Below are positions 25,796 to 34,627 of a DNA stretch of 64,000 nucleotides, one piece after another. Location: positions 1-64,000 of the forward strand of contig CBDUGY010000002.1 of the NCBI GenBank assembly GCA_965367015.1. The letters run 5' to 3'. A program made the position numbers and the translations under genes. Under the pieces are notes generated by a model. The model did not search any database. It saw nothing but the letters and a program-made list of their open reading frames with translations, and was not told the origin of the DNA. How positions within the stretch are numbered: the first letter of the stretch is position 1; each line of letters begins with the position of its first letter. This DNA comes from CAXBES01 sp965367015. GTDB taxonomy: Bacteria; Bacteroidota; Bacteroidia; Flavobacteriales; Flavobacteriaceae.

Positions 25796-27538
25796 ATGAT
25801 GAAAACAAAATTACTTTGCTTGCTTTTAACTGCCTTATGTACAACATACATACAGGCACAGACATTTCAAAAAAGTGTAACGACCAACGATCAGAGGCAC
25901 TTTCACGATCTTAACACCGAACCTGCCAATGATGGTACAGGAGATTTTTTTATTGCGGGAAATTTGTTCGATGCTTCCATGCAAATTTATACCCCGGTTT
26001 TAAAACGTGTAGATGAACTAGGCAATATTATTTGGCTTAAAACATATACCACGACTCTACCTAATGCTCGATTTTTCGACATTCAACCGTATAGGATTTT
26101 AGGATTACCCAATGAAATCGCTATCACAGGATCCATAGACGTAGGCGGAGTAAAAAATGTTTTTATTGCCAAAGTAAATGCTTCTAGCGGAGCATTAATT
26201 GGTGCTAAAAACTATGCCATTCCATCTCCCAATTTCAACTCGAGAGGATTGCATATTTCATATGTTTATAATGATGCCAATGGCGATGGAATAGACGAAG
26301 AAGGATTTGTGGTTGGTGGATTTTATAGCGATTCGTATGGTGTTACAACAAATTCTATGAACACCGGATTTGTGCTACGAGTATATAGTACACTAAGTGT
26401 ATTCTGGGTCGCAGCGGTGAATAGTCCTTCTACTAATCAAGATTTTGATGCCGTGAATAAAATTACAGAAACTAGCGATGGCTATTTTTTAACCGGAAGT
26501 ACAAATGATGCCGCTACTAGTCAACTGTCTATCTTAGCCCAAAAAATTGATTTCCAAGGAAACCTGACATGGGATAAAAGTCATGTATTTGGAAACTCTC
26601 AAGACATAAGCGTTGATGCATATTTTGACAGTTCTTCTCAAAAAATTTATATGCTCGCAAATTATTCAGTAAGTCATTTGTTTGGTGTCACCGTATTGAA
26701 TAATACCACGGGAGCTATCAATACAGGACAATCATGGTATGCGACTTCCAACGACTTAAATCGCTATGGTTTTACGATAATGGAATCTTTACAGAATAGT
26801 AACAACCTAGTCATCTCGGGATACGACAGAAATGAAACCTGGACAACCACCGGAACTACTTATACCGGACAAAGTAATCTCTTCGTTTACGAGTTTGAAA
26901 AAAATACAGGGAATCCGGTTGCGTTAAATTATCAATACTTAGTGACTCATATCGAACCAACAGGAGATGAATTTAATTTTTGGAATGGTCAAATGCCACT
27001 TATCTATTACCCGGATATTAGTTTTGGTCGCACCAGTGCAACCGGAGAAAACCATTATTTTCATGTAGGATATAAAACCGATCCAGTCATTAATTTTACA
27101 GAAGCAGATATGTTTAAAACCCTTGCTGATAAGCGGAATGAATGTGATCGTATAGACATTCCTATGAATCAGGCACCATTATCATATAATCCGGTTAATG
27201 CGATAGCGGTACTTACAGATTATCAGGATGATGACTTTCCACTTAACTTTGTGGAAGTCCCTACCCAAGTGAGAGACTGCTCGCCAACACTTTCTGTAAT
27301 TGACAATAATTTCGAAGAGGGTCATCTTTATCCCAATCCTGCTAGTAATATAGTATACTATACAATGCAAAACGCTAGTAAATATGTTATTTATGATTGT
27401 ATGGGAAGAAAAATTAAATCAGAACCGATATTAATTGATCATGCCATTTATGTTGGAGATCTTCCGCAAGGTATATATTTTGTTACACTTGCTAATGAAG
27501 AAAATATGCAGACTACCATACGGCTTATCAAAAAATAA
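25796..27538 (+). CDS. large secreted T9SS-sorted protein
   Basis: Exported protein of 580 residues; the start is ATG-ATG, and the second codon (25799) may be used. A signal peptide ends near residue 21 (YIQAQ). The body has repeated strand motifs of the type IAITGSIDVGGVKNVFIAKV and YFLTGSTNDAAT, common in SBBP/propeller-like cargo proteins. The C-terminus is a type A T9SS sorting domain (LYPNPASNIVYYTMQ, LPQGIYFVTLANEE, IRLIKK). No enzymatic motif was seen. A perfect hairpin terminator follows 13 bp after the stop. Confidence 0.8.
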   Translation: MMKTKLLCLLLTALCTTYIQAQTFQKSVTTNDQRHFHDLNTEPANDGTGDFFIAGNLFDASMQIYTPVLKRVDELGNIIWLKTYTTTLPNARFFDIQPYRILGLPNEIAITGSIDVGGVKNVFIAKVNASSGALIGAKNYAIPSPNFNSRGLHISYVYNDANGDGIDEEGFVVGGFYSDSYGVTTNSMNTGFVLRVYSTLSVFWVAAVNSPSTNQDFDAVNKITETSDGYFLTGSTNDAATSQLSILAQKIDFQGNLTWDKSHVFGNSQDISVDAYFDSSSQKIYMLANYSVSHLFGVTVLNNTTGAINTGQSWYATSNDLNRYGFTIMESLQNSNNLVISGYDRNETWTTTGTTYTGQSNLFVYEFEKNTGNPVALNYQYLVTHIEPTGDEFNFWNGQMPLIYYPDISFGRTSATGENHYFHVGYKTDPVINFTEADMFKTLADKRNECDRIDIPMNQAPLSYNPVNAIAVLTDYQDDDFPLNFVEVPTQVRDCSPTLSVIDNNFEEGHLYPNPASNIVYYTMQNASKYVIYDCMGRKIKSEPILIDHAIYVGDLPQGIYFVTLANEENMQTTIRLIKK

Positions 27539-27550
27539 TTCTGACTTTTA

Positions 27551-27580
27551 ATGATTCCGCGCCTACTAGCGCGGAATCAT
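27551..27580 (+). terminator. strong terminator
   Basis: ATGATTCCGCGC (27551-27562) pairs perfectly with GCGCGGAATCAT (27569-27580) around CTACTA, followed by CTTTTT. Confidence 0.9.
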
Positions 27581-27640
27581 CTTTTTACAAAAATCACCAT
27601 TTCAAATTATTCCATAACTAAAACAATTTAAATCGACTTT

Positions 27641-27898
27641 CGGGATTCATTCGCTTCGCAAATGTTCCCTGCAAGGTCGTTTTTAAGAACCACCCCAAAA
27701 AAAATCAATATTCCCAGAAACGATAACCAGTCAAAACGACGGGCGGGATTCATTCGCTTCGCAAATGTTCCCTGCAAGGTCGTTTTTAAGAACCACCCCA
27801 AAAAAAATCAATATTCCCAGAAACGATAACCAGTCAAAACGACGGGCGGGATTCATTCGCTTCGCAAATGTTCCCTGCAAGGTCGTTTTGAGAACCAC
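27641..27898. repeat. 103-bp tandem repeat, 2.5 copies
   Basis: Units start at 27641, 27744 and 27847, giving an exact 103-bp period; the third copy stops after ~52 bp. The copies are nearly identical (the third reads GTTTTGAG where the others read GTTTTTAAG). Each unit has a small hairpin ATTCGC-ttc-GCAAAT, and GTCGTTTT (27676-27683) can pair with AAAACGAC (27733-27740) over most of the unit. As 103 is not a multiple of 3, it is not a protein repeat. It lies between two convergent transcripts, next to tRNA-Leu. Confidence 0.9.
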
Positions 27899-27931
27899 AA
27901 AAACAAACATTTCACTTTACCTCAAAAAGAA

Positions 27932-27957
27932 AGCGAGCTTCCTTTTTGAAGCTCGCT
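27932..27957 (-). terminator. terminator of tRNA-Leu
   Basis: AGCGAGCTTC (27932-27941) pairs with GAAGCTCGCT (27948-27957); on the minus strand it is followed by TTTCTTTTT. It lies ~30 bp downstream of the tRNA gene. Confidence 0.85.
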
Positions 27958-27986
27958 CATGTTTAACCGTTTTTGTGGTTCATTCG

Positions 27987-28068
27987 TACCTTGGGCGGGA
28001 ATCGAACCCGCACGCCGTGAAGCACTGGATTTTGAATCCAGCGTGTCTACCAATTCCACCACCAAGGC
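27987..28068 (-). tRNA. tRNA-Leu (anticodon CAA)
   Basis: 82-nt cloverleaf on the minus strand. The acceptor arm GCCTTGG pairs with CCAAGGT (one G-T pair) and the discriminator is A. The D-loop has AATTGGTAGAC. The anticodon arm CTGGATT-CAA-AATCCAG gives anticodon CAA. A long variable arm (TGCTTCACGGCGT) is as expected for class II Leu tRNA, and the T-loop is GGGTTCGATTCCC. CCA is not encoded. A terminator follows on the same strand. Confidence 0.95.
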
Positions 28069-28226
28069 ATGTGGACGGCAAAAATAATAAATTCTAATGA
28101 GTATAATCCTATTTTCTACGAAAACAATATGCTGTTATTTTACTTAAATATATACCGCCTTTCCTCTGTATTAAAGTTGTAAAAACAAAAATGACTAATT
28201 TGTTAGTAAATCATTATATCATTTTT

Positions 28227-28256
28227 TTTGAAAGACTTTCTATTGATTTACATTTG
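28227..28256 (+). promoter_or_regulatory. prs promoter
   Basis: TTTG (28227-28230) and TACATTTG (28249-28256), spaced by 18 bp, match the Bacteroidetes -33/-7 consensus. The ATG of prs lies 27 bp downstream. Confidence 0.7.
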
Positions 28257-28282
28257 TTGCCATCCTATAAAACGTAACACTG

Positions 28283-29224
28283 ATGTCATCTCAAAGTCCG
28301 CCACCTAAAATTTTCGCCTGTAAACAAAGTCAGGAGCTCGCTCAAAATATCGCCAATGCATTTGGTATTCCCTTAGGAAATGTAATAACCTCAACATATA
28401 GTGATGGTGAGTTCCAACCCTCTTTTGAAGAATCAGTACGAGGAAGTCGGGTATTTATAATAGGTTCAACTTTTCCCAATAGTGATCACCTGATGGAAAT
28501 GTTGCTAATGCTTGATGCAGCTAAGCGTTCTTCAGCCAGGCATATTACCGCGGTACTTCCCTACTTTGGTTGGGCAAGACAAGATCGGAAGGACAAACCA
28601 AGAGTTCCGATAGCTGCCAAACTGGTAGCCAAAATGCTTGAGACTGCCGGTGCCACCCGTATAATTACCATGGATTTGCACGCAGATCAGATCCAAGGAT
28701 TTTTTGAAAAGCCTGTAGATCATTTATTTGCATCTACTATTTTCTTACCGTATCTAAGGAAATTAAACCTAGACAATCTTACAATCGCATCTCCCGATAT
28801 GGGAGGATCAAAACGTGCCTATGCCTATTCAAAAGCGATGGAAAGTGATGTTGTGATTTGTTATAAGCAACGTGAAAAAGCCAATATCATCTCTCATATG
28901 GAACTCATTGGTGACGTAAAAGGAAAAAATGTTGTTCTTGTTGACGATATGGTGGACACTGCCGGGACTTTAACAAAAGCAGCCGATTTGATGATTGAAC
29001 GAGGTGCTCTAAGCGTTCGAGCAATCTGTACCCATCCCATTCTGTCGGGTGATGCCTATTCTAAATTGGAAAATTCTAAATTAGAAGAATTAATTGTTAC
29101 AGATTCAATTCCTCTGAGACAAGAAAGTAAGAAGATTCGAGTGCTTACATGTGCTAATTTATTCGCAGATGTGATGCTAAGCGTGCATGGCAATCAGTCG
29201 ATTAGTTCAAAATTCTTGATGTAA
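28283..29224 (+). CDS. prs: ribose-phosphate pyrophosphokinase
   Basis: Makes PRPP from ribose 5-phosphate and ATP for purine, pyrimidine, His and Trp synthesis. The 313-residue length is normal. Motifs are clear: GEFQPSFEESVRGSRVF (TYSDGE region), catalytic DLHADQIQGFF near 134, SPDMGGSKRA near 172, and the PRPP-binding loop VVLVDDMVDTAGTL near 215. The first residues (SSQSPPPKIFACKQS) are typical of flavobacterial Prs. It has its own promoter; rplY follows after 245 bp. Confidence 0.97.
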   Translation: MSSQSPPPKIFACKQSQELAQNIANAFGIPLGNVITSTYSDGEFQPSFEESVRGSRVFIIGSTFPNSDHLMEMLLMLDAAKRSSARHITAVLPYFGWARQDRKDKPRVPIAAKLVAKMLETAGATRIITMDLHADQIQGFFEKPVDHLFASTIFLPYLRKLNLDNLTIASPDMGGSKRAYAYSKAMESDVVICYKQREKANIISHMELIGDVKGKNVVLVDDMVDTAGTLTKAADLMIERGALSVRAICTHPILSGDAYSKLENSKLEELIVTDSIPLRQESKKIRVLTCANLFADVMLSVHGNQSISSKFLM

Positions 29225-29412
29225 TTCTTTTCTTAGTCATTAAAGCAATGTTACTTTAAGCGCTCCTTAGCTCAAAGTTCAGCCCTGGACCAAAATGATT
29301 AAAAGTGTTGTAAGATTCAGAAAAATCTAAATGCCAAGAATAAAGTGATATTATAAAACTTTTTTCTCTCCTTCTTTTCTCCATATTCTTTCTTCTATTT
29401 TGAAAAAAACAC

Positions 29413-29420
29413 TACATTTG
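29413..29420 (+). promoter_or_regulatory. rplY -7 element
   Basis: TACATTTG matches TAnnTTTG and lies 49 bp before the ATG. No equally clear -33 element at the usual distance was seen. Confidence 0.6.
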
Positions 29421-29469
29421 CAGCCGCTTTACAAGAAAGTAGAGTGTTTATAAACAATAAATTAAAGTA

Positions 29470-30138
29470 ATGAAATCAATTACAATCAACGGATCTCAAA
29501 GAGAAAGCGTGGGCAAGGTAGCTACCAAAGCCTTACGTAATGCTGGACAGGTTCCTTGCGTAGTGTACGGAGGGGATAAGCCAATTCACTTTTCAGCAGA
29601 AGAACTGGCATTTAAAAACTTAGTGTACACTCCAGACGTACATACAGTTGTAATTGCCTTAGAAGATGGTGTTAAAGTAGAAGCTATTCTTCAGGATATT
29701 CAATTTCACCCTGTTACTGATCGCATCTTACATGTCGATTTCTACCAAATTTTCGACGATAAGGAAGTAATGTTGGAAATTCCTGTTCGTATTACAGGAA
29801 ATTCTCGTGGAGTAAGAAACGGTGGGGTATTACGTGTAGTAACTCGTAAACTTCGTGTGAAAGCATTACCGAAAGATCTTCCGGATTTTATCGAAGCTGA
29901 TATTTCTGAAATGAAGATTGGTGCAAAAATGTATATCACCGACGTTGACACTGAAAATTTTACTTTCTTACATTCTGATAATACAGTTATCTGTCAAGTG
30001 AGAACTTCTCGTACCGCAATAGTTGATGAAGTTGAAGATGAAGAAGAAGGTGAAGAAGGTGCTGAAGGTGTTGAAGGTGCTGAAGGTGAAACTGCAGCTG
30101 CCGAAGGTGAAACTACCGAAGCTCCAGCAGGAGAATAA
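29470..30138 (+). CDS. rplY: 50S ribosomal protein L25/Ctc
   Basis: Binds 5S rRNA in the large ribosomal subunit. At 222 residues it is the long two-domain (TL5/Ctc) form. The N-terminal L25 domain starts SITINGSQRESVGKVATKAL and the C-terminal beta domain includes VMLEIPVRITGNSRGV. The last ~40 residues are an acidic Glu/Gly/Ala tail with short repeats (EGAEGVEGAEGE). A hairpin terminator follows at 30161; pth comes next. Confidence 0.95.
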   Translation: MKSITINGSQRESVGKVATKALRNAGQVPCVVYGGDKPIHFSAEELAFKNLVYTPDVHTVVIALEDGVKVEAILQDIQFHPVTDRILHVDFYQIFDDKEVMLEIPVRITGNSRGVRNGGVLRVVTRKLRVKALPKDLPDFIEADISEMKIGAKMYITDVDTENFTFLHSDNTVICQVRTSRTAIVDEVEDEEEGEEGAEGVEGAEGETAAAEGETTEAPAGE

Positions 30139-30160
30139 TTTCTTTATTCAATATAAATTA

Positions 30161-30188
30161 AAAGCATTCCGTTATTTCGGGATGCTTT
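30161..30188 (+). terminator. rplY terminator
   Basis: AAAGCATTCCG (30161-30171) pairs with CGGGATGCTTT (30178-30188), with a G-T pair, followed by a T-run. Confidence 0.85.
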
Positions 30189-30220
30189 TTTTATTTTTAC
30201 TGAAAATATAAGTAGCAGCT

Positions 30221-30913
30221 ATGTTAGCATTTTTTCGGAAACTTTTTGGTCTCACTTCTAATCAAATTGATGCCGAAAATCAAGATCCTCCCGGGCATCA
30301 AAATACTATAGATAGCAAAAATATCCCGGCTGAGCGGGCAACAAATATGAAAAAATTTCTCATAGCAGGACTTGGCAATATTGGTCCGAAATATCATAAT
30401 ACCCGGCACAATATTGGGTTCAAAATGCTCGATTATTTTGCCGATAAAAATTCTCTCACATGGGAAACAGCTAAGCTAGGAGATATCACGTCCTACAAAC
30501 TTAAAGGCAGGACATTTATATTACTAAAACCAAGTACCTACATGAATCTAAGTGGTAAAGCAATCAAATATTGGCTGGAAAAAGAAAAAATTCCCTTAGA
30601 AAACCTTTTAGTAATTACCGATGACCTTAATTTGCCATTTGGAAGTATTAGAGTTAAGACAAAGGGTAGCGATGGCGGACATAACGGACTCAGAGACACT
30701 CAAAATGTGCTCCAGACAACAAAATACAATAGATTTAGATTTGGTATAAGTGATGAATTTTCGAAAGGGCGTCAAGTAGATTACGTTTTGGGCGATTGGA
30801 CCCCCGAAGAAGAAAAAGCACTTCCCGAACGTCTTGAAATGGGTACAAACATAATTGAATCTTTCGGTCTCGCAGGAATCAATATTACTATGAACACTTA
30901 TAACGGTAAATAA
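30221..30913 (+). CDS. pth: peptidyl-tRNA hydrolase
   Basis: Frees tRNA from peptidyl-tRNA dropped by ribosomes. The core begins KKFLIAGLGNIGPKYHNTRH; the catalytic His is in NTRHNIGF, and Asp and Asn in ITDDLNLPFG, HNGLRD and STYMNLSGKA support the call. The first ~42 residues (MLAFFRKLFGLTSNQ...) precede the family start, so translation could instead begin at the internal ATG at 30347 (188 residues). Similar short basic-hydrophobic extensions occur in other flavobacteria, so both remain possible. ribF follows with a 1-bp gap. Confidence 0.93.
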   Translation: MLAFFRKLFGLTSNQIDAENQDPPGHQNTIDSKNIPAERATNMKKFLIAGLGNIGPKYHNTRHNIGFKMLDYFADKNSLTWETAKLGDITSYKLKGRTFILLKPSTYMNLSGKAIKYWLEKEKIPLENLLVITDDLNLPFGSIRVKTKGSDGGHNGLRDTQNVLQTTKYNRFRFGISDEFSKGRQVDYVLGDWTPEEEKALPERLEMGTNIIESFGLAGINITMNTYNGK

Positions 30914-30914
30914 C

Positions 30915-31847
30915 GTGGATCAATATACATCTGCTTCAACTTATAATAACGAACGCGCATCGGTTGTAACGATTGGCACCTTCGACGGGGTACATATTGG
31001 GCATAAAGCTATTTTGAATAGGCTCGTTAGTACGGCTAAACAGGAAAATCTGGATTCGGTGTTACTTACCTTTTTCCCCCATCCAAGAATGGTGCTTCAA
31101 TCAGATTCCGATATCAAACTAATCAATACTCTTTCAGAAAAAAAAGATCTGCTCGAACAAACCGGGCTCGATCATTTAGTTATTCATCCCTTTACTCATG
31201 CATTTTCAAGACTTACAGCCCTGGAGTATGTACGCGATATTTTGGTAAATAAACTACATGCCAAAAAAATAATTATAGGTTACGATCATCGATTTGGAAG
31301 AAATCGGACAGCCAATATCGAAGATTTGCGAGAGTTCGGTAAAACATACGGTTTTGAAGTATTAGAGATTAGCGCACAGGAATTAGATGATGTTGCTGTA
31401 AGCTCCACCAAAATTAGAAATGCGCTTCGGGCGGGTGATATTGAAACCGCCAATAGCTATTTAGGATATTCATTTATGCTATCAGGTACTGTGGTTAAGG
31501 GAAAGGCTATCGGCAGAACAATGCAATATCCTACTGCGAATCTACAATTGGACGAATCGTATAAGTTGATTCCGAAGAATGGTGTGTATGTGGTAAAAAG
31601 TACAATTAATGACAAAGAAGTTTTCGGAATAACCAGCATTGGAACAAACCCGACCGTTGGGGGCACACAAAAAACTATTGAAACTTTCTTTTTAGACTTC
31701 AATGATGATCTCTATGGAAAAACACTGAAATTAGATTTCTTGTCTCATATTCGTGACGAAATAACCTTTCTGTCTATTGACGCGTTAAAAGATGCGATAC
31801 GCGAAGATGAAACAATTGCGAGAGAATTTCTGAAGCAATATGAATAA
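30915..31847 (+). CDS. ribF: bifunctional riboflavin kinase/FAD synthetase
   Basis: Phosphorylates riboflavin to FMN and adenylates FMN to FAD; 310 residues. The start codon is GTG, one base after the pth stop; no in-frame ATG fits better, as the family motif VVTIGTFDGVHIGH begins only at residue 17. The N-terminal nucleotidyltransferase shows GTFDGVHIGH and SSTKIR. The C-terminal kinase domain starts near 185 (GTVVKGKAIGRTMQYPTANL). It overlaps the HTTM gene by 8 bp, indicating one transcript pth-ribF-HTTM. Confidence 0.95.
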   Translation: MDQYTSASTYNNERASVVTIGTFDGVHIGHKAILNRLVSTAKQENLDSVLLTFFPHPRMVLQSDSDIKLINTLSEKKDLLEQTGLDHLVIHPFTHAFSRLTALEYVRDILVNKLHAKKIIIGYDHRFGRNRTANIEDLREFGKTYGFEVLEISAQELDDVAVSSTKIRNALRAGDIETANSYLGYSFMLSGTVVKGKAIGRTMQYPTANLQLDESYKLIPKNGVYVVKSTINDKEVFGITSIGTNPTVGGTQKTIETFFLDFNDDLYGKTLKLDFLSHIRDEITFLSIDALKDAIREDETIAREFLKQYE

Positions 31848-33198
31848 ATTTTTGTTCAAACATATTGACAATACCGGACTTGTCTTGTTCAGAGCATTTT
31901 TTGGCTTACTTATAACAATTGAAGCATTTGGTGCAATAGCCACTGGCTGGTTGCGAAAAACCTTCGTAGAACCCGAATTCACATTTAACTTTATCGGATT
32001 TGAGTTTTTACAAATTCTCCTTGGAGAAAAAATGTATGTATACTTTGTTATCATGGGCATATTTGGTATCATGGTGATGTTGGGTTACAAATATAGGTTG
32101 AGCATGATCGCGTATGCTATCATGTGGTCTGCCGTATACCTGCTGCAAAAAACATCTTATAACAATCACTATTATTTAATGATGCTCCTTTGTTGGATGA
32201 TGGTATTTCTTCCTGCCAATAGGTGGTTCTCTTTAGATGCTAAACTTAACCCACAAATTAAATCTCCATCTATGCCGCGCTGGTGTCTTTTGGTGCTAAT
32301 TTTACAGGTTTGGATAGTGTATACCTATGCCTCTGTCGCAAAATGGTATCCCGGCTGGTTAGACGCTTCAGTTGCAGAACTTTTTATGAAAGGCAAGAAA
32401 AGCTATTGGCTTATTGGCGACCTTTTACAATTAGACTGGGTACATTGGTGTATTGCCTATGTAGGGATCTTATTCGATCTGATGATCGTTCCTTTAATGC
32501 TTTGGAAACGAACACGCCTTTTAGGCTTCTTTGTTTCAGTGTTTTTCCATCTATTTAATTCCATTGTTTTTCAAATAGGGATTTTCCCCTATATGTCAAT
32601 TTCATTTGCCCTGTTTTTCTTCTCTTCCGAAACACTACAGAAGCGTTTTTTGCCGAAAAAAAAGCTATATTCTGCTGGAGAGGTTATAATTCCGAAGTAC
32701 AATAAACTACTTATTACGGTTTTCTCTATCTACTTTATTTTTCAAATAGCTTTGCCCCTTAGACATTGGTTTTTCGAAGATGATGTATTATGGACTGAAG
32801 AAGGACATCGTCTAAGTTGGCGTATGATGTTACGTTCTAAAGGCGGCAACCTTACTGTATGGGTTGAAGACAAGAAAACCGGAGAAAGAAGTCAGTACGA
32901 CTATAACAAATTATTGACTAAAAAACAACAGCGATCTGTAAAAACAAAACCCGATATCCTTTGGCAATTAGCCAGGCGTATTAAAAATGTGGAGGCGCAA
33001 AAAGGTAATGATGTTGCTGTTTATATGAACGTTCGTGTGAAAGTTAATGGAGGTGAATATCATCCACTAATCGATCCTGAAGTTGATCTTGGTTCAGAAG
33101 ATTGGAGCCATTTTAAACATCACAATTGGATCTTACCATCTCCAAAAAACTACCATATCAGAGAATCCCCAGCTCAACCAAACGTCACAGAGGATTAA
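31840..33198 (+). CDS. HTTM domain membrane protein (VKD carboxylase-like)
   Basis: Polytopic membrane protein of 452 residues. The N-terminal ~290 residues contain the horizontally transferred transmembrane (HTTM) domain related to vitamin K-dependent gamma-carboxylase (VLFRAFFGLLITIEAFG, YNNHYYLMMLLCWMMVFLPA, VYTYASVAKWYPGWLDA). A soluble C-terminal part (~300-452) includes WRMMLRSKGGNLTVW. Substrate in bacteria is unknown. It overlaps ribF by 8 bp. Confidence 0.87.
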   Translation: MNKFLFKHIDNTGLVLFRAFFGLLITIEAFGAIATGWLRKTFVEPEFTFNFIGFEFLQILLGEKMYVYFVIMGIFGIMVMLGYKYRLSMIAYAIMWSAVYLLQKTSYNNHYYLMMLLCWMMVFLPANRWFSLDAKLNPQIKSPSMPRWCLLVLILQVWIVYTYASVAKWYPGWLDASVAELFMKGKKSYWLIGDLLQLDWVHWCIAYVGILFDLMIVPLMLWKRTRLLGFFVSVFFHLFNSIVFQIGIFPYMSISFALFFFSSETLQKRFLPKKKLYSAGEVIIPKYNKLLITVFSIYFIFQIALPLRHWFFEDDVLWTEEGHRLSWRMMLRSKGGNLTVWVEDKKTGERSQYDYNKLLTKKQQRSVKTKPDILWQLARRIKNVEAQKGNDVAVYMNVRVKVNGGEYHPLIDPEVDLGSEDWSHFKHHNWILPSPKNYHIRESPAQPNVTED

Positions 33199-33255
33199 AA
33201 TATCTATACTTTATAAAAACAATACACTATAAGGCGTGTTAATTTTCATTTTCGT

Positions 33256-33263
33256 TAACTTTG
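33256..33263 (+). promoter_or_regulatory. serS -7 element
   Basis: TAACTTTG is a perfect TAnnTTTG 20 bp before the ATG at 33284. It rules out an upstream in-frame start at 33236, which would lie before the promoter. Confidence 0.65.
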
Positions 33264-33283
33264 CGGCTTCAAATTCTGAAGAA

Positions 33284-34555
33284 ATGTTACAAGTTACCGA
33301 TATTAGAGAGAATAGAGACCAGATGGTGACTGCCCTTGCCAAGAGAGGTATTGATGCTGTCCAAATTCTAGATGAAGTGCTCGAAGCCGATGAAACCAGA
33401 AGGGCTACGCAAGCTAAATTGGATGAAACCCTGGCACAGTCTAATTCGTTTTCAAAAGAGATCGGTATACTCTACAAAAATGGGGAGACGCAAAAAGCGA
33501 ATTTACTGAAAGAGAAGACGGGTAAGTTAAAGGAGATTTCAAAAGAATTGAGTGAGCAATTGAATGCAGCTTCAGAAAAGCTTCAAGGGCTTTTGTACAC
33601 TATTCCTAATATCCCGAATGAGCTTGTTCCGGCAGGAACCGATGAAAATGATAATGAAGAAACTTTCCGTGAAGGCAATATTCCTGTTTTGGCTGATGGA
33701 GCCCTACCCCATTGGGAATTGGCTAAAAAATACGATATTATCGATTTTGAATTAGGGGTCAAGATCACAGGTGCGGGATTTCCGGTATACAAAGGAAAAG
33801 GTGCCAGATTGCAACGTGCTCTTATTGCGTACTTTCTGGATAAAAATACCGCAGCAGGCTATACCGAATATCAAGTTCCTCATTTAGTAAATGAGGCTTC
33901 AGGTTTTGGAACCGGACAGCTGCCCGATAAGGAAGGACAGATGTATCATGTAACTGCAGACGACCTGTATTTGATCCCAACTGCCGAAGTTCCGGTTACT
34001 AATATGTTTCGAGGAGATTTGTTAAATGTTGGAGATCTACCCGTTACTTGTACGGGCTACACCCCATGTTTTAGAAGAGAAGCAGGAAGTTATGGAGCAC
34101 ATGTTCGCGGCTTAAACCGACTGCATCAATTCGATAAGGTTGAAATTGTGAGAATCGAACATCCCGACAATAGCTACAAGGCTCTGGACGGAATGGTAGA
34201 TCATGTGAAGCAAATTTTAAGAGAGCTGAAACTTCCCTATAGAATTCTTCGATTGTGTGGAGGTGATTTAGGATTTACATCTGCGCTTACCTACGATTTT
34301 GAAGTTTTCTCGACAGCGCAGGACCGTTGGTTGGAAATTTCTTCGGTATCTAATTTTGAAACTTTTCAGGCAAATAGATTGAAATTACGTTTTAAGGATA
34401 TAGATGGTAAGAATAAGCTGGTACACACTCTTAACGGTAGCGCTCTTGCGTTGCCAAGAGTATTGGCTGGTATCTTAGAGAATTACCAAACTCCAGAAGG
34501 GATAAGGGTTCCTGAGGTACTGGTGCCATATTGTGGTTTCGATATCATCAACTAA
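33284..34555 (+). CDS. serS: seryl-tRNA synthetase
   Basis: Charges tRNA-Ser; class II synthetase of 423 residues from the ATG at 33284 (MLQVTDIRENRDQMV). The N-terminal tRNA-binding coiled coil spans about 25-110. Class II motif 2 is TPCFRREAGSYGAHVRGLNR and motif 3 is LNGSALALPRVLAGILEN near the end. The frame is open 16 codons further upstream, but a -7 promoter element sits inside that extension. Confidence 0.97.
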   Translation: MLQVTDIRENRDQMVTALAKRGIDAVQILDEVLEADETRRATQAKLDETLAQSNSFSKEIGILYKNGETQKANLLKEKTGKLKEISKELSEQLNAASEKLQGLLYTIPNIPNELVPAGTDENDNEETFREGNIPVLADGALPHWELAKKYDIIDFELGVKITGAGFPVYKGKGARLQRALIAYFLDKNTAAGYTEYQVPHLVNEASGFGTGQLPDKEGQMYHVTADDLYLIPTAEVPVTNMFRGDLLNVGDLPVTCTGYTPCFRREAGSYGAHVRGLNRLHQFDKVEIVRIEHPDNSYKALDGMVDHVKQILRELKLPYRILRLCGGDLGFTSALTYDFEVFSTAQDRWLEISSVSNFETFQANRLKLRFKDIDGKNKLVHTLNGSALALPRVLAGILENYQTPEGIRVPEVLVPYCGFDIIN

Positions 34556-34627
34556 TTTTCGGATTATTGCAGACTAGGCTTCATTTTTGATATACGTTGT
34601 CAAGAATCATTTCGTTATCTTTAACGC

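Noticed and set aside
27641..27898. CRISPR array
   Set aside because: The unit is a 103-bp head-to-tail repeat with no variable spacers, and there are no cas genes nearby.
27765..28097. Open frame of 110 codons through the tandem repeat and tRNA region
   Set aside because: It runs antisense across the tRNA-Leu gene and through the 103-bp repeat; the peptide has the typical look of a translated tRNA gene.
33236..33283. N-terminal extension of seryl-tRNA synthetase
   Set aside because: A perfect -7 promoter element lies within it, and the protein family starts at the ATG at 33284.
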